The notes beneath the pieces were generated by a model. It was given only the letters and a program-made list of their open reading frames with translations. It was not told the origin of the DNA and made no database searches. From Nevskiales bacterium (lineage in GTDB: Bacteria > Pseudomonadota > Gammaproteobacteria > Steroidobacterales > GCA-2729495): a stretch of 64,000 bases of DNA. Positions within the stretch are counted from its first letter, which is position 1. Each line of letters opens with the position of its first letter. The translations under genes and the position numbers were made by a program. The DNA is taken from NCBI GenBank assembly GCA_011526045.1, contig WYBE01000067.1:124001-188000 (forward strand), read 5' to 3'. This document shows positions 40,552 to 50,543 of this stretch, piece by piece.

Positions 40552-40634
40552 AATCGGGGTCAGACTGCATTTTCATTGCCTGCAGGCCCGCGAGGGTCAA
40601 CAGTCGGGCTGAAAAAAGCAATCTGACCCCGATT
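40552..40634. repeat. Inverted-repeat element next to mnmE
   Basis: Two arms in opposite orientation, AATCGGGGTCAGA (40552-40564) and TCTGACCCCGATT (40622-40634). The similarity extends inward for about ten further bases on each side (GCATTTTC versus GCTTTTTTC). Such GGGGTCAGA palindromic elements recur in many gammaproteobacterial genomes and are often linked with REP-type transposases; that link is from memory. The element marks the left border of the island and forms the 3' end of the metallopeptidase gene. Confidence 0.7.
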
Positions 40635-41342
40635 CCAGACTTCCGCGCCCAGCGGCAGTTCGTTCAACTCCGCCCGGGCCTCGCGCCACGTTGGATAGTG
40701 CTCGTTCAGCAGCGCCACGAAGCGCTCGCTGTGGGTCGACGCGATCAGGTGCACCATCTCGTGCACCACCACGTACTCCAGCAGATCCCTGGGCTTCTTC
40801 ACCAGCTCGGTGTTGAGCCGAATCGTTCCGGCGCGGTGATTGCAGCCGCCCCACTTCGTCTTCATGCGCTGCAAAAAGTACGCAGCCACCTTGACCTCGA
40901 GGCGCGGCTCCCACTGGCGGATCAGCCGGGGCACGGCCTCGTGCAGCAGGCGCTTGTGCCAGTCGTGCATCACGGCCTCGCGCCTGGCCCGATCACTGCC
41001 GGGCCGTACGGTGAGCGTGATGCGCCGGTGATCCAGCGTCACGGACGGCTTCTGCTCGCGTTCGATCACGGACAGCAAGTAGCGCTTGCCCCAGACGTGG
41101 TGACTCTCGCGCGTGACGAACCGCCGCGGCGTCTCCCGCGCCTGCGCGCGCAGCCGCGTCTGCTGGTCGCGGATCCAGCCGAGTTTCGAGGCCGCATAGG
41201 CGCGGGCCACATCCAGACGCGTACCGGTCGGCACCACCAGCGTGACCCGCCCCTTCGGCGGATGCACCGAGAGATGGACATGCTTGATGTCCTTGCGCGT
41301 GACGGTGATGGCGATTTCGCCGAGGCGGATCGTCTCGCTCAT
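40560..41342 (-). CDS. YgjP-like zinc metallopeptidase of a restriction operon
   Basis: A 260-residue protein of the YgjP/DUF45 family. The zinc motif HEMVH is at 194-198 and the third ligand region is STHSERF about ten residues on; [17 protein letters not shown] is diagnostic. Members often sit in type I restriction operons with unknown role. The start overlaps the hsdR stop by four bases. The last 24 residues (from Asn237) are encoded by the inverted-repeat element, so the native C-terminus appears to have been replaced. Confidence 0.85.
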   Translation of the reverse strand: MSETIRLGEIAITVTRKDIKHVHLSVHPPKGRVTLVVPTGTRLDVARAYAASKLGWIRDQQTRLRAQARETPRRFVTRESHHVWGKRYLLSVIEREQKPSVTLDHRRITLTVRPGSDRARREAVMHDWHKRLLHEAVPRLIRQWEPRLEVKVAAYFLQRMKTKWGGCNHRAGTIRLNTELVKKPRDLLEYVVVHEMVHLIASTHSERFVALLNEHYPTWREARAELNELPLGAEVWNRGQIAFFSPTVDPRGPAGNENAV

Positions 41343-44300
41343 CCGTATCCTGGCTGGTGCTTGATGAGTTCGAAGAGCGCCTGCGTCGCCGCGCGGTTGC
41401 GGTCGAGCAGCGGGAAGAGCGCGTTGAGCACCTGCGCTTCGCGCGCCTGGTGACCCTTCCAGCCCGCCGGTGCTTGCTCGCGCATCGTGCGGTCGATGTC
41501 GAGGGCCAGCTTGAGGCGCTTCTCGTCCGCGACAGCCTTCGGCTCGTCGGCTATGGCTGGCGTGGCACCCAGCGCAAGGATCCGCGGCAGGTTGTTGTAG
41601 ATCACGGTGGCTTCATGCTTGCCGTGCAAGGCCGGGGGAATGCCGGCCTGCGGGTGCTTCGCCGCCAGCCGCTTCACCAGCGCTTCGGCCTTCCGCAGGA
41701 ATTCCTCGTAGGCCGCCGCATCGGCACGGTTCTGCTGGATCAGGTCGTCGAGCAGCAGCGACATTTGCTCGTAGAAGCGCGGGTCGGTGAGCTGCTCCCG
41801 GATGATGGTCTTGCGGACGTTGTTGATGATGCCTTCGGCGATCGCGTTGCGGGAAAGCTTGCCCTTCTCGTTGAGCTTCCGGGCGATGGCGTCGTGGATA
41901 CCGGTTTCGACGATGAGCTCGACCAGCGAGAGATCGCCGAGCTGGCCCAGCCCCGCCGCCGCATCGGCCTGGATGTAGGTGTTGATGAGGTGGCGCATGT
42001 CCGCCTCAAACGGCTTGATGTCCAGCTCTTCACCCGAGTGCTTCTTGATGGCGGCGCGGATCTCAGTGTGGAACTCCACTTCCCTGCGCAGCGCATCGGC
42101 CTCGATGTCGCTGTAGCCCGCTTCGGTCAGATTCTGCGCCAGCTCGGCATACGCCCGCGCCAGCAGCGCCACGGCCTTGTAGTACGACACCCGCAGCGGC
42201 TCGGTTTCGGCGAGCGCATCGGGGTTGGCGGCGTCGCCGCAGAAATAGTGCAGATACTGTTCCACCTCGCGCGGCCCATGGGCCGATGCGGGCACCGGCT
42301 CGCACAGGTAACGCAGCGCCTCGCGCGCGGCGTCGAGGTTTTTCCGGCCTTCGGCGAGCCAGTCCTTCAGCCGGACGTTGTTGTCCCCGCCGCCGCCCTC
42401 GTCGATATCGATCTCGTCCGAGCTGTAGACCGCGAGGGCCTCCTGCACCTCACCGAACAGCTCCTTGAAGTCGACGATGTGGCCGTAGTCCTTGTCTGCG
42501 CCGTCGAGGCGATTGGTGCGGCAAATCGCCTGGAACAGATTGTGGTCGCGCAGTTCGTTGTCGAGATAGATGTAGCTGCAGCTCGGCGCATCGAAGCCGG
42601 TGAGCAGCTTGCTCACCACGATCAGCAGCTTCAGGTTGGCCGGCTCCTCGATGAAGCGGCGCTTGACCTCGTCCTCGTATTGCTTGGTCGTCTGGCCGTA
42701 CTTCAGCACGTCCCGGGTGTAGGTATCGAACTTGTAGCGCTCGTCGCTGTTCGCCGGCTCGCGCGAGATGGCGTTGTGGTTGGGTTCGTAGGAGGTGACG
42801 ATCCCGCAGAACGGCCCGAACGACGTGTTCTGAAAGAGGCGATAGTAGTGGCAGGCGTCGTAGATGGACGCCGCGACCAGGATCGCCGTGCCGCGGTCGT
42901 TGTTCAGGCGCGGCTTCAGGTTGAAGTCTTCGATGATGCTGGCGATGATGCGCTGCTTGCGCTCGCCGGCGCTCATCAACTTCTCCATCGTCGCCCAGCA
43001 CTTGCGCAAGACGGACTTCTGGAAGTTGTTCAGGTTCCGCGTCTTGTGCTCAAACCAGTGGTCGATGGCCGCCTGCGAGGTCAGCCGCTGCGGCACATCG
43101 CGGGCCTCGTATTTCAAGTCGAGGATCACGCCGTCGGCCACGCCCTCGTGGAACTTGTAGGTGTGGATGTAGGTGCCGAACACATCGCGCGTCATCGGCT
43201 TGTCGCGACGCAGGAGCGGCGTGCCGGTGAAGCCGACGAAGATGGCGCTCGCCAGCCAGCGCTTCATCTGCCGGTTCATGTCGCCGCCCTGGGTGCGGTG
43301 GCACTCGTCCACGAACACGTAGAAGCGCCCGGCGAGCGGCGGTGGCTCGCCCTGGAGGTCGGCCGGATCGAACTTGTGCACCAGCGCGCACAAGAGGCGC
43401 GGCGTCGCCGACCCCAGCTTCTCCACGAACTCGCGCCGCGACGTGATGCGCGGTGAAGGCGAGTCGGCACCGATGACACCGGCGTTCTTCATCACGCCTT
43501 CGATCTGCTTGTCGAGCTCGTCGCGGTCGGTGACGACGAGGACGCGCGCCTCGGGGTCGTGCTCCAGCAGCCACTGGGCGATCAGCACCATGAGGATGCT
43601 TTTGCCGCTGCCCTGCGTGTGCCAGATGACGCCGCCTTCGTGCCGCGCGATGCGCTCCTGCGCGGCCTTCACGCCGAAGAACTGGTGCGGGCGCGGCACC
43701 TTCTTCTGCCCGGCGTCGAAGAGGATGAAGTGGCGAATGAGATCGAGCAGTCGCGCCTTGTTGCACAGCTGCGCCAGCGGCCGATCGAGCAAGGCCCCGG
43801 CCACGGGCGGCTGGCCTGCGGCGGGTGGGCTCTCGTCCTTCCATTCGACGAAGAACTGCTCCGGCGTGCCGGTGGTGCCGTAGCGCAGCCCCTGCGAATC
43901 ACTGCCGGCCAGCAGCAGCTGCACGGTGCTGAAGAAGCCCTTGTGGAAGATCTCTTCCTGATTGGTGATGAGCTGGCGCACGCCGTCGGCCACCTCCACC
44001 GAGCTGCGCTTGAGTTCGATCACCGCGATGGCGAGCCCGTTGAGATAGAGCACGATGTCGGGCCGCCGCTCATGCGATCCCTGCGCGCCACCCTTGAGCG
44101 TCACCTCCTCGGCCAGCGCGAAGTCGTTGCGCTCGGGGTTGTCCCAGTCGATCAGGTGCACCGTCTCGTGCGCCTGCCCCGCCGCGATCTGCACCGGCAC
44201 GCCGTAGCGCAGCAGCTGGTAGGTGCGCAGGCTCGCCTGATAGAGCGTGATGCCGGTCGAGTCGGCGGCGGTTTCCAGCTTCTGGATCGCCGCCGCGATG

Positions 44301-44488
44301 TGCGCCGGCGAGTAGCCACGCGCAGCGAGATTCTCGCGCAGCAGCGCCGTCTCGATGGCGCGGTTGCCCTCGCGGGCGCTCCATTCGCCGAGGTAACGGT
44401 AGCCCAGGCCATCGGGCCGCGCCGTGTCCGTGAACAACGCGACGACGCGGTTCTGCGTGTTGCGTTCGGAGCGGGGCTGTTCAGTCAT
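41339..44488 (-). CDS. hsdR: Type I restriction enzyme subunit R
   Basis: A 1049-residue restriction and translocation subunit. The PD-(D/E)xK nuclease lies near the N-terminus: Asp144 in [10 protein letters not shown], Glu158 and Lys160 in IAVIELK. The helicase motor has Walker A TQGSGKS (291-297) and the DEAD-like DECH (394-397). It cuts unmodified DNA after ATP-driven translocation, together with HsdM and HsdS. It is separated from hsdS by three unrelated genes. Its 5' end exists a second time, diverged, at 46033-46095. Confidence 0.95.
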   Translation of the reverse strand: MTEQPRSERNTQNRVVALFTDTARPDGLGYRYLGEWSAREGNRAIETALLRENLAARGYSPAHIAAAIQKLETAADSTGITLYQASLRTYQLLRYGVPVQIAAGQAHETVHLIDWDNPERNDFALAEEVTLKGGAQGSHERRPDIVLYLNGLAIAVIELKRSSVEVADGVRQLITNQEEIFHKGFFSTVQLLLAGSDSQGLRYGTTGTPEQFFVEWKDESPPAAGQPPVAGALLDRPLAQLCNKARLLDLIRHFILFDAGQKKVPRPHQFFGVKAAQERIARHEGGVIWHTQGSGKSILMVLIAQWLLEHDPEARVLVVTDRDELDKQIEGVMKNAGVIGADSPSPRITSRREFVEKLGSATPRLLCALVHKFDPADLQGEPPPLAGRFYVFVDECHRTQGGDMNRQMKRWLASAIFVGFTGTPLLRRDKPMTRDVFGTYIHTYKFHEGVADGVILDLKYEARDVPQRLTSQAAIDHWFEHKTRNLNNFQKSVLRKCWATMEKLMSAGERKQRIIASIIEDFNLKPRLNNDRGTAILVAASIYDACHYYRLFQNTSFGPFCGIVTSYEPNHNAISREPANSDERYKFDTYTRDVLKYGQTTKQYEDEVKRRFIEEPANLKLLIVVSKLLTGFDAPSCSYIYLDNELRDHNLFQAICRTNRLDGADKDYGHIVDFKELFGEVQEALAVYSSDEIDIDEGGGGDNNVRLKDWLAEGRKNLDAAREALRYLCEPVPASAHGPREVEQYLHYFCGDAANPDALAETEPLRVSYYKAVALLARAYAELAQNLTEAGYSDIEADALRREVEFHTEIRAAIKKHSGEELDIKPFEADMRHLINTYIQADAAAGLGQLGDLSLVELIVETGIHDAIARKLNEKGKLSRNAIAEGIINNVRKTIIREQLTDPRFYEQMSLLLDDLIQQNRADAAAYEEFLRKAEALVKRLAAKHPQAGIPPALHGKHEATVIYNNLPRILALGATPAIADEPKAVADEKRLKLALDIDRTMREQAPAGWKGHQAREAQVLNALFPLLDRNRAATQALFELIKHQPGYG

Positions 44489-44492
44489 CGCC
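44430..44492. repeat. Direct repeat copy A (5' end of hsdR)
   Basis: These 63 bases cover the first codons of hsdR and match 46033-46095 at 55 of 63 positions in the same orientation. The two copies bracket the DUF4062 gene. Confidence 0.9.
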
Positions 44493-46014
44493 TTGCTCCG
44501 TTCTGGTCGCCCAGCATCTGCAGAATCGCGATCCCTTCCTGAGTCAGCCGGTAGCGCTGCAGACGACTGTTCGGCTTGTCCGGGAGGGTCATTTCGATCC
44601 AGCCACCCGCCAAGGCCGGGTTCACGTACCGGTCACGCAGATGCGCCCTGTCCTTTAGACCCAGGCGGTGGCGGATTTCCGCACTGCCCAGCTCTCCGGC
44701 CGCACCGATCAGCCGGATCAGCACGGCGACTGGTGGGGCGACTGGTGGGGTGACTGGTGGGGTGACTGGTGGGCCCTCGTTTGGCTCGGCAGCTGCGCCA
44801 GTCGCCTTCCGCCGGATCGTCAAGACCCACAGGCCGTCCGCGACCCGGATTTCGGGCTCCGCAAGCCCGGCCGTCCGACAGCGGTCGATCATGTCCCGGA
44901 TGCCGGTACCCATGCGTTCAATGTACTTGGCCAGGTACATGGGCTCGGCGATGAGGGGGTTGGCGGGTACGGAGGGATGCGGCCCCATCAACCCTTCCAG
45001 TGTGAGGGTCGGCGGCAGCATTCCGGGGTTCCAGACTTCCAGGCGATCCTTGAACAGCATCACCTGCACACTGGCGTTGCTCGTGTAGTCGCGGTGGCAG
45101 ACGGCATTCACGATGGCCTCGGCCACCACCTCCTGCGGAATTTCATAGGCCGTCGGTACCTGCGGGCTCTCGGCCCGCGTGCCAACCCACAGATCGATCT
45201 TCGATAGTACGAAGTCCCTGGCCTGGTCGACGAGCTCGAACACCGTGCCCTTGTAGACCTGATAGGACGGAATGGGCTTCGCGACCTCGAAGCCGTGGAA
45301 GTGCGCGCACTTCACTTCGGAGGTGGGAAGAAATCGCTGCGGAGATTTCCCGAACAGCAGCACCGCGGCATGCGTGGGTCGCCCATCGTCGACCAGGTTG
45401 AGATGGGCCAGCACCTCCGGGGGCGGCGCGTTCTCCGGCAACGGGAGACTTCGGCCACGTCGTGCAAGCCCGAGGAAACGTGAAATCTTGTCTGCATCGA
45501 GGTCGTCGAGCGTGGCATTCCGACAGAAGGTGGCGTCGAAGGGGGTGAAGCGGATGAGCTCCCGCTCTTCCAGCACGCGCACGAGCGCGGCATACACCGC
45601 CGCAACCAGTTCCGGCGTGGTCCCGAACCGGCGACGGATCAACTCACCTCCTGCCTGCTGAATGAGCGTCTGCATCTTCGGGTGTTTGCCAGCGTCGTTC
45701 GCTCCTTTCACGAACACGAGGCGTGGCTTGTGGCGTTCGGTGGCTTGCGCAAACTCGCGCTGAGTGGGCGAGACTCCCTCGGCGTCTTCGAATCCGTACT
45801 CGTCGCCGAAGAGGCCGAGGTACAGGTCGCAGCGGTCCACCTCGTCGAGATAGAGCGCATCGGCGCGCTGGTCGGCAGCCGGGACTTCCTCGAACAGGAA
45901 CACCTCGAAGAACCGGCGCATCAACGCATCGCCCCGCAGGTAGTCGCGCAGGGCGGCTCTCTCGACGGCGAACTCTTTCTGCACGCTGCTGAGGAAGATG
46001 CGCAGAGGCGTCAT
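44485..46014 (-). CDS. DUF4062 / HATPase_c_4 / winged-helix protein inserted in the restriction operon
   Basis: A 509-residue multidomain protein. Residues 1-105 form a DUF4062 domain ([24 protein letters not shown]), a predicted nucleotide-binding, TIR/SIR-like fold found in signalling and conflict proteins. The middle resembles AlbA_2/COG2865 regulators, with an HATPase_c_4 segment ([18 protein letters not shown]). A Pro-Val repeat hinge (about 415-430) leads to a C-terminal winged helix. It overlaps hsdR by four bases and starts within the hsdR-relic frame. It may regulate the operon or act as a defence effector; no function is proven. ATG 46014 is preferred over GTG 46038. Confidence 0.8.
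   Translation of the reverse strand: MTPLRIFLSSVQKEFAVERAALRDYLRGDALMRRFFEVFLFEEVPAADQRADALYLDEVDRCDLYLGLFGDEYGFEDAEGVSPTQREFAQATERHKPRLVFVKGANDAGKHPKMQTLIQQAGGELIRRRFGTTPELVAAVYAALVRVLEERELIRFTPFDATFCRNATLDDLDADKISRFLGLARRGRSLPLPENAPPPEVLAHLNLVDDGRPTHAAVLLFGKSPQRFLPTSEVKCAHFHGFEVAKPIPSYQVYKGTVFELVDQARDFVLSKIDLWVGTRAESPQVPTAYEIPQEVVAEAIVNAVCHRDYTSNASVQVMLFKDRLEVWNPGMLPPTLTLEGLMGPHPSVPANPLIAEPMYLAKYIERMGTGIRDMIDRCRTAGLAEPEIRVADGLWVLTIRRKATGAAAEPNEGPPVTPPVTPPVAPPVAVLIRLIGAAGELGSAEIRHRLGLKDRAHLRDRYVNPALAGGWIEMTLPDKPNSRLQRYRLTQEGIAILQMLGDQNGARR
44728..44775. repeat. Four tandem 12-bp repeats coding a Pro-Val hinge
   Basis: Four near-identical units of GACTGGTGGGGY stand head to tail and encode PPVT/PPVA repeats on the minus strand. 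The unit is a multiple of three, so copy-number slippage would change hinge length without a frameshift. Confidence 0.9.
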
Positions 46015-46091
46015 GTCGGCAACGTCCTCTCGGTGCACAGCGCGACGACGCGGTTCTGCGTGCAGCGTTCGGAGCGGGGGCGTTCAGGCAT
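46011..46091 (-). pseudogene. Relic of the hsdR 5' end
   Basis: A 26-codon frame reading [18 protein letters not shown] and a short tail. It is clearly related to the hsdR start, [18 protein letters not shown]. It overlaps the end of the DUF4143 gene and the start of the DUF4062 gene. It is a fragment left by duplication or insertion. It could now serve only as a coupling leader between its neighbours. Confidence 0.85.
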
Positions 46092-46095
46092 GGCC
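46033..46095. repeat. Direct repeat copy B (diverged hsdR 5' end)
   Basis: This segment is 87 percent identical to 44430-44492 over 63 bases. Two changes turn hsdR-like residues into Cys and Glu. The divergence suggests the duplication is not recent. Confidence 0.9.
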
Positions 46096-47250
46096 GGGTT
46101 CCTTTCCAAGGATCTGCAGGATCCCCGGCAACGGGATGGCGGTGATCGAATCATCCAGCGCGAACTCGTGCTCGCCCGGATGAACGACATAGAGATGATC
46201 GAGCCCGAGATCCTGCTGGGCGATGCGCATCGATCGGGTGGTGGCCGGTTGATCCGAGAACTTGAACTCGACACCAATGCGGCGTCCCGCGTGCCGCAGC
46301 AGCAGATCGAGCTCGGCGCCGCCGTGCGTGCCCCAGAAATACGCATCGCGATCGCCGCTCACGCTCAGGATCTGTTCCAGGCAGAAACCTTCCCACGACG
46401 CCCCCAGCTTCGGGTGGGACTCGAGGGCCGGTGCATCCGGGATGCCGAGCAGCGCGTGCAACAGCCCCGAGTCGCGCACGTACACCTTGGGCGAGCGAAC
46501 CTGGCGCTTCTTGAGGTTCTCGAACCAGGGTGGCAGCTGGCGCACCACGTAGGTGCCGGCGAGGATGTCCAGATAGCGCCGCGCCGTCGGCTCGGACGAG
46601 CCCAGGGCGCGCGCCAGTTCCGCCAGGTTGATGACCTGCCCGTGGTAGTGCGCCACCATGGTCCAGAAGCGGCCCAACGTCGCCGCGGGCACCTGGATGC
46701 CGAGCTGGGGAATGTCGCGCTCGAGGACGGTGCGACGGAAATCCTCGAGCCACTGGCGCGTAGCCGTGTCATCGGCTGCGAGCAGCGCGCGCGGAAACCC
46801 GCCGCGCCACCACAGGCGGGGCAACGCGTCGGCACCCAGTTCCGCCAGCGAAAAACCCGTGACATCGATGAACGCCACCCGGCCCGCGAGGCTCTCGCTG
46901 CCCTCCTTGATCAGCGCCGGCGAGGCGCTGCCCAGAATCAGGAAGCGCGCCGGATTGCCCGGACGATCCGCGAGCACCCGCAGCAGCGGGAACAGATCGG
47001 GCCGGCGCTGCACCTCGTCCAGGATCACGAGGCCGGTGAGCGGCCGCAGCACCAGTTCCGGATTGGCGAGCCGGGCCAGGTCGGCCGGGGATTCGAGATC
47101 GAAGAAGTGCACCGGCCCATCGGCTTCGTCCGCGAACATCCGGGCAAGGGTCGTCTTGCCCGCCTGACGCGGCCCAAGCAGCGACACGATCGGGTTGTCG
47201 CGCAGACGCGCGCGGATCGTCTGGAGGTAGGCGGTGCGAGGAGTGCCCAT
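46084..47250 (-). CDS. AAA-type ATPase of the AAA_14/DUF4143 family
   Basis: A 388-residue protein. Walker A is GPRQAGKTT (26-34), Walker B is LVILDEVQ near residue 75, and a C-terminal DUF4143 domain has the restriction-endonuclease-like segment AELDLLLRHAGRRIGVEFKF (E-x-K-like). Such proteins are widespread, often mobile, and their function is unclear. Only three or four bases separate its predicted transcription start from the ATG. Its C-terminus (GILQILGKEPG) resembles that of the DUF4062 protein ([11 protein letters not shown]), so the repeat may extend into gene ends. Confidence 0.85.
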   Translation of the reverse strand: MGTPRTAYLQTIRARLRDNPIVSLLGPRQAGKTTLARMFADEADGPVHFFDLESPADLARLANPELVLRPLTGLVILDEVQRRPDLFPLLRVLADRPGNPARFLILGSASPALIKEGSESLAGRVAFIDVTGFSLAELGADALPRLWWRGGFPRALLAADDTATRQWLEDFRRTVLERDIPQLGIQVPAATLGRFWTMVAHYHGQVINLAELARALGSSEPTARRYLDILAGTYVVRQLPPWFENLKKRQVRSPKVYVRDSGLLHALLGIPDAPALESHPKLGASWEGFCLEQILSVSGDRDAYFWGTHGGAELDLLLRHAGRRIGVEFKFSDQPATTRSMRIAQQDLGLDHLYVVHPGEHEFALDDSITAIPLPGILQILGKEPGHA

Positions 47251-47259
47251 TTCCGGGCA

Positions 47260-47287
47260 ATTCTAACTTTGGATTTTGGTTTTTCAA
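47260..47287 (-). promoter_or_regulatory. Internal promoter of the restriction island
   Basis: On the minus strand TTGAAA (47287-47282) and TAGAAT (47265-47260) are separated by 16 bases in an AT-rich patch. The expected start site falls about three or four bases before the ATG of the DUF4143 gene, which predicts a nearly leaderless transcript for DUF4143-DUF4062-hsdR. Confidence 0.55.
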
Positions 47288-47448
47288 GGAAAATGAAAGT
47301 GGCCGACCGGGCCTCCCGCTGATCGGAACCCGACCAACCCCACCCTCCCGGCGCGAGCGTCCAATTGCCTATTCCACAAGCGGCTGATTGCCGGTTGGCA
47401 GATGCGGACAACGTCACCGTCGCCGAGCGGAGTTCGCGGATGGATCGC

Positions 47449-49413
47449 TCAGGCGTGGGCACCCTCCGCAAGCACCTCGGCCACGACGTAACGCTTGAAT
47501 GACTTCGCCTCAGTGAAGCAGCGGAATCCCGCCTCGCCGGCCATGCGGATCGTGGCGGCGTCCTCGTCGAGCAGCACCGCGACCGGCTGGCTCAAGGCCT
47601 CCTGCAATCCGCCCGGCCAGGCGAGGTCGAACACCGCCCGCTGCTCACCGGACTGCGGATCGGCGAAGTCGTAGGAGACGACGCCGCGCGGCAGGCCCTG
47701 CGCTTCCACCCAGTCGTTGAGGGCCTCGATTTCGGCCTCTTCCTCTTCACTGGTGATGCCGCCGCCAACCGCAACGGCAGCCGGCGCTGCGCTCACCGGC
47801 CCGGCGAGCCAGCGATTGTCGCCGTGCAGGAGATCCTCCATGCGGCGGTTGAGCTCGGCCGACAGCAGCAGCTTGCGCGCTTCGAGAAAATCGCCGAAAC
47901 GCTCGATCTTCCACAGCGCCGGATCGGTCGGAATCCATTGCGAGGCGAGCGCGCCGGGATGCGCCGCTTCCACCTTCGGGAAGTATTCCTCCGGCAGCCG
48001 GTCGGTGATGTCGAGGTTGGTGTCCTTGGTGAGGAAGCAGAAGTTGGCGAGTGCATTCACCTCGGGGCGCGGGTGCTTGCGCTTGTAGAGCTGGGCTTTG
48101 GGGAAGATGTGGTGCACTTCGAGGCGACTCATTCTGCCGAGCAGGCTCGCCTTGAGCGGCAGCCCGGTGCCCCAGTCGCGCGCCGCGCCCATGCGTGTAA
48201 GCAGATAAAGCACGGGATAGAAGCGCGCGCCCAGACTCCAGCCGATGAAGTGCCCCGGCTCGGCGCGCAGGCTGCCGTGCCACAGGCGCAGCTGTTCGAG
48301 CAGCCGTTCCAGGCCATCGCCCTCACCTTCGAGCGCGGCGAGGTCCTGGTCGATGAACGACTCGGTGGAACCGGAGAAGCGCCCCCACATCGCCGCCTGC
48401 ACGAACCAGAAGAGCAGCTTGTCGCGCTCCTTCTCGCTCATCTGCGGCAGCCTGGCCTGTTGGCGCTGATCGAGGTAGCGCGCCATCACCGGCACGCCGA
48501 AGCGGCCGAAGAACACGCGGTCGTGGTCCAGCCCCAGCCGGCCGCTGATCAGGTTCAGGCTGGTGTCGATGTGCTTGGTGGCCCGCGCGAGCGCATCCTG
48601 CACCTGCGCCGCGCTCTTCTCGTGCAGGTGCAGGAACTTGGCCTCGCCGGTCAGTACCGTGTTCACCGAGCGCAGCAGCCAGTCGAGGCTGAAGTGGAAG
48701 TCCGACTTCGCCCACTCCTTCAACTTGGCCTTCATGGCCTCGCGGCCTTCGGGCCATTCGGCGCAGATCTTTGCCAGCGCCAGATCACCCTTGGAAAGTT
48801 TGGTGCCGCCACTGTTGACGCGGTTGAAGATGTCCACCACCACGTCGAGCGACTTGTCGGCCCCGGTGACCTCCTCGATGTGCAGGTCCACCTCGGTGAT
48901 GGCGAGCAGGCGGCTCAGGCGCCCCACGTACTCGCCCACCTTGGGCGCGAGTTCGGGCTGCGCGGTGAGGCGCGTGACGAATGCGCCCAACCCGGCCGTA
49001 CCCTTGCCCATGAGCTCGGTCACGTCGATCCACAGCGGGTCGTCCTTCATCTTCACCGGCTGGTAGAACTCGAAGCTCTCGCCCTCGAGATGGAAGCGCA
49101 GCCCCGTGAAGGCCTGCGCGTTGCCGTCGAAGAACTTCGGCGGCCTGCCGCGCACCACGCCGTAGAGCGAGGTCATGCGCTGCTGGCCATCGAGCAACAG
49201 CTTCACCACGCCCGCGGCCAGCGTGCCGTCGCCGCGATGGGTGGCGGTCTGCGACTGCGTCGCCCAGACCAGGAGGCCGCCGACCGGATGACGGCGGTAG
49301 AGCGAATCGAACAGCCCGCGCACCTGGTCACGGTTCCAGACGTAGCCGCGCTGGAACTCGGGCAGCGCCATGTGGCCGCTGTCGATGTGGTCGAGGAGGG
49401 TGGAAATCTTCAT
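47449..49413 (-). CDS. DUF262/HNH protein, GmrSD-like type IV restriction candidate
   Basis: A 654-residue protein. The N-terminal DUF262 domain has LLLDGQQRMTSLYG (DGQQR at 75-79), the ParB/Srx-like NTPase motif of GmrS. The C-terminal part has an HNH-type site VHHIFPKAQL near residue 433, as in the GmrD/DUF1524 nuclease. GmrSD-family enzymes cut DNA with modified cytosines, so here a type IV-like activity could complement the type I system. It overlaps hsdS by four bases (ATGA). A 198-base gap with the internal promoter follows. Confidence 0.82.
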   Translation of the reverse strand: MKISTLLDHIDSGHMALPEFQRGYVWNRDQVRGLFDSLYRRHPVGGLLVWATQSQTATHRGDGTLAAGVVKLLLDGQQRMTSLYGVVRGRPPKFFDGNAQAFTGLRFHLEGESFEFYQPVKMKDDPLWIDVTELMGKGTAGLGAFVTRLTAQPELAPKVGEYVGRLSRLLAITEVDLHIEEVTGADKSLDVVVDIFNRVNSGGTKLSKGDLALAKICAEWPEGREAMKAKLKEWAKSDFHFSLDWLLRSVNTVLTGEAKFLHLHEKSAAQVQDALARATKHIDTSLNLISGRLGLDHDRVFFGRFGVPVMARYLDQRQQARLPQMSEKERDKLLFWFVQAAMWGRFSGSTESFIDQDLAALEGEGDGLERLLEQLRLWHGSLRAEPGHFIGWSLGARFYPVLYLLTRMGAARDWGTGLPLKASLLGRMSRLEVHHIFPKAQLYKRKHPRPEVNALANFCFLTKDTNLDITDRLPEEYFPKVEAAHPGALASQWIPTDPALWKIERFGDFLEARKLLLSAELNRRMEDLLHGDNRWLAGPVSAAPAAVAVGGGITSEEEEAEIEALNDWVEAQGLPRGVVSYDFADPQSGEQRAVFDLAWPGGLQEALSQPVAVLLDEDAATIRMAGEAGFRCFTEAKSFKRYVVAEVLAEGAHA

Positions 49414-50543
49414 ATGAGGCGCGTCCTTCCGGTGAGCAGCTCCTGCATCATCCCCTGCTTGAGCGCGCGGGTCTTGTCGCGGCGGGATTCGAGAGCGGCG
49501 AGTTCGGTGTCCATGTCGGAGAGGACGGTGGCGATGGCGGTTTGCTCGGCTAGTGAAGGCAGCACAACGCTGAGCCCACCCAGAATCTGAGTGTTTAACG
49601 AGGCCATAGTCTGGCCCACGGCCACACCGCGCACCGATGTCTTGAAAGCCTCGCCGTGGAACTGGTAGCTCAAGAATGCAGCGTGCACGCGCAACATGTC
49701 TGGGCGCACGCGCAACAACCTGCCCGAGAATAGCCAACCCACCTCTGATGACCGGATAAGCGCATTCCGATCGATGGAGCCAACCCGACTGAAGACAATG
49801 TCCCCTTCAATAAGCGAGTAAGCCGACAACCTGCGCCGATCACTCTCTGAGACCAGTGGGAGGTTTACATGATCCACGCCAAACTCGCCAAGATGCTCGA
49901 CTGTAATGATCGGCGTGCCGACATCGACGTAGTCCCTTTCGTGGAGTGAGGATCCAAATGGACCAGTCTTCACTTCGGCAATCTCCCCCAACCGCTTCAC
50001 CTCCCACTCCCCGCGGAAGCCGGGGAGCCGGGTCTGGCCGGTGAGGAGTTGCTGCATGGCGGCCTGCTTGAGGTCGCGCTTCTTGGCGATGAGCCGGTCC
50101 AGCCCGCCCAGCAGCGCATCCACATCGCCCAACGCCGCCGCGATGGCGCGTTGCTCGGCAACGTTAGCGGGGAGGCAGACGACCTCAGCGTGAAGGTCAT
50201 TGCGGTTGACGCCGGGCACGCCACTCTTCCCACTGAAGGTCGCAAAGTCGAACCGCTGCAGCAGAAAACAAATGAACTTCGGATCGTTCCCGTGGAAGTC
50301 ACGCACATACAACGTTGTGTTCAAGGGCCAGAACGGTTCGTCGAGATAGAACAACTCGCCGATCGTCCCATATCGGCCTGTTACAACTCCGGGAGGATCA
50401 ACCATGGACGCGTCGTGGTGATCTGTGACCCCGGCTGAACTCACGATGGGGACACTCCCATTTCGCCGCGCCCAGTGCGGGAGATCGAACCCACGTTGGA
50501 AGGTGACTGCATCGCCTAGGCACACGGTTTGCCATGGAGTCAT
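49410..50543 (-). CDS. hsdS: Type I restriction enzyme specificity subunit
   Basis: A 377-residue subunit with two target-recognition domains separated by helical conserved repeats. The repeats read EQRAIAAALGDVDALLGGLD with LTGQTRLPGF, and EQTAIATVLSDMDTELAALE with LTGRTRL. The two TRDs (about residues 5-150 and 205-330) each read half of a bipartite DNA target that cannot be predicted here. ATG 50543 overlaps the hsdM stop as ATGA. Confidence 0.93.
   Translation of the reverse strand: MTPWQTVCLGDAVTFQRGFDLPHWARRNGSVPIVSSAGVTDHHDASMVDPPGVVTGRYGTIGELFYLDEPFWPLNTTLYVRDFHGNDPKFICFLLQRFDFATFSGKSGVPGVNRNDLHAEVVCLPANVAEQRAIAAALGDVDALLGGLDRLIAKKRDLKQAAMQQLLTGQTRLPGFRGEWEVKRLGEIAEVKTGPFGSSLHERDYVDVGTPIITVEHLGEFGVDHVNLPLVSESDRRRLSAYSLIEGDIVFSRVGSIDRNALIRSSEVGWLFSGRLLRVRPDMLRVHAAFLSYQFHGEAFKTSVRGVAVGQTMASLNTQILGGLSVVLPSLAEQTAIATVLSDMDTELAALESRRDKTRALKQGMMQELLTGRTRLI

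Noticed and set aside
47449-49737. A longer form of the DUF262 protein beginning at 49737.
   Set aside because: The additional 108 residues are an out-of-frame reading of hsdS; ATG 49413 overlaps the hsdS stop neatly.
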